DNA from: Pelargonium cotyledonis
Lineage: Eukaryota; Streptophyta; Magnoliopsida; Geraniales; Geraniaceae
Length of the DNA stretch: 20,133 nt
Assembly (NCBI GenBank): GCA_036897625.1
Contig: JAYMTA010001412.1
Location: 1-20,133, forward strand
Reading direction: 5' to 3'
The stretch's first letter is position 1, and each line of letters begins with the position of its first letter. The notes below the pieces were generated by a model, which saw only the letters and a program-made list of their open reading frames with translations, searched no databases and was not told the DNA's origin. This document shows, one piece after another, positions 19,797 through 20,133 of this stretch. Both the position numbers and the translations under genes were made by a program.

Positions 19797-20133
19797 AGGG
19801 TAAAGCCCCCATCACATTAGACTTATAGCTAAAAAGGACCTTTTTGTGATATCCAAAAAAGAAAAAGCCATTTAAGTCATTTTGTCTTTTGGAAAAAGAA
19901 AAGAAAAAAGTCTCAATTTGTTTTCCGAACTTTGATATTTTGTCCCAATTTAGTCCATGAACTTTTTAAACCAAAAATAGTCCCTAAACTTTTGTGTTTG
20001 GCCTTAATTTGATCCCTGAACTTTGCTTTGACCTTAAATGGTCTCTGAACTTTCACATAATGACCCAATTTGATCTCTGAACTTTCACATATTGATCCAA
20101 AGTGGTCATTGCCATTAGAGCTTATATCAAAAG
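19797..20133. repeat. Array of ~31-bp units with (A/T)GTCCCTGAACTTT core, cut by window end
   Basis: From about 19914 six related units follow: TTTTCCGAACTTTGATAT, TTAGTCCATGAACTTTTTAA, ATAGTCCCTAAACTTTTGTG, TTGATCCCTGAACTTTGCTT, TGGTCTCTGAACTTTCACAT and TTGATCTCTGAACTTTCACA, then a partial GTGGTCATTGCC. The period is about 26-32 bp. Such units form the subterminal or terminal regions of MULE-like and foldback elements in dicots. The opposite arm may lie beyond 20133. Confidence 0.65.

Noticed and set aside
1-20133. Search for CRISPR, bacterial defence, viral or operon-like systems
   Set aside because: The window is plant nuclear DNA; no regularly spaced identical repeats, prokaryotic genes or retroviral coding were seen.

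Overview
This is a plant nuclear window, almost certainly from a eudicot and most likely a rosid. It is AT-rich, has GT-AG introns, and carries plant-type SINEs, MITEs and microsatellites. No bacterial, organellar or viral coding region was seen. It holds one intact protein-coding gene, one decayed gene, and about 11 kb of non-coding DNA built largely from small mobile-element relics and short repeats.

Positions 1-2210 hold a complete five-exon JAZ/TIFY repressor of jasmonate signalling. It is closest by eye to the JAZ10/TIFY9 subgroup and encodes 181 aa. Its last intron (1208-2135) is the 'Jas intron' that splits the Jas motif; retaining it gives a 170-aa product that lacks the PY end. The degron core reads LPILRK instead of the usual LPIARR.

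Positions 2211-3700 are flanking DNA with a probable Stowaway-like MITE (about 2563-2830) and a 25-bp palindrome. Positions 3700-5183 hold a promoter relic (TATA, telo box) and a heavily broken DYW-type pentatricopeptide-repeat pseudogene. It has frameshifts and stops, most of its central repeats are gone, and the catalytic core of the DYW domain is missing. It resembles the At5g13230 subfamily. Arabidopsis JAZ10 is At5g13220, so the pair looks like conserved microsynteny in which the PPR partner died here. Downstream, three splice-compatible segments (5251-5285, 6341-6412, 8652-8742) join into one open frame of 65 codons and may be tail exons of that old transcription unit. They are interrupted by an Au-like SINE (5939-6102, minus strand) and a Stowaway MITE with TA duplications (7549-7785).

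Positions 8743-20133 contain no gene I can support. Features there are two direct duplications (10295-10359 and 12067-12152), a CT microsatellite, an LTR-retrotransposon primer-binding-site relic (11337-11348), a long-armed foldback element (about 15865-16276), a degenerate higher-order tandem array (17240-18030), a tRNA-derived SINE with a probable target-site duplication (18784-19001), and an array of about 31-bp units cut by the right window edge (19797-20133).

I found no new multi-gene system. The points most worth following are the variant JAZ degron with its splice switch, the dead PPR neighbour, and the uncharacterised array at 17.2-18.0 kb.
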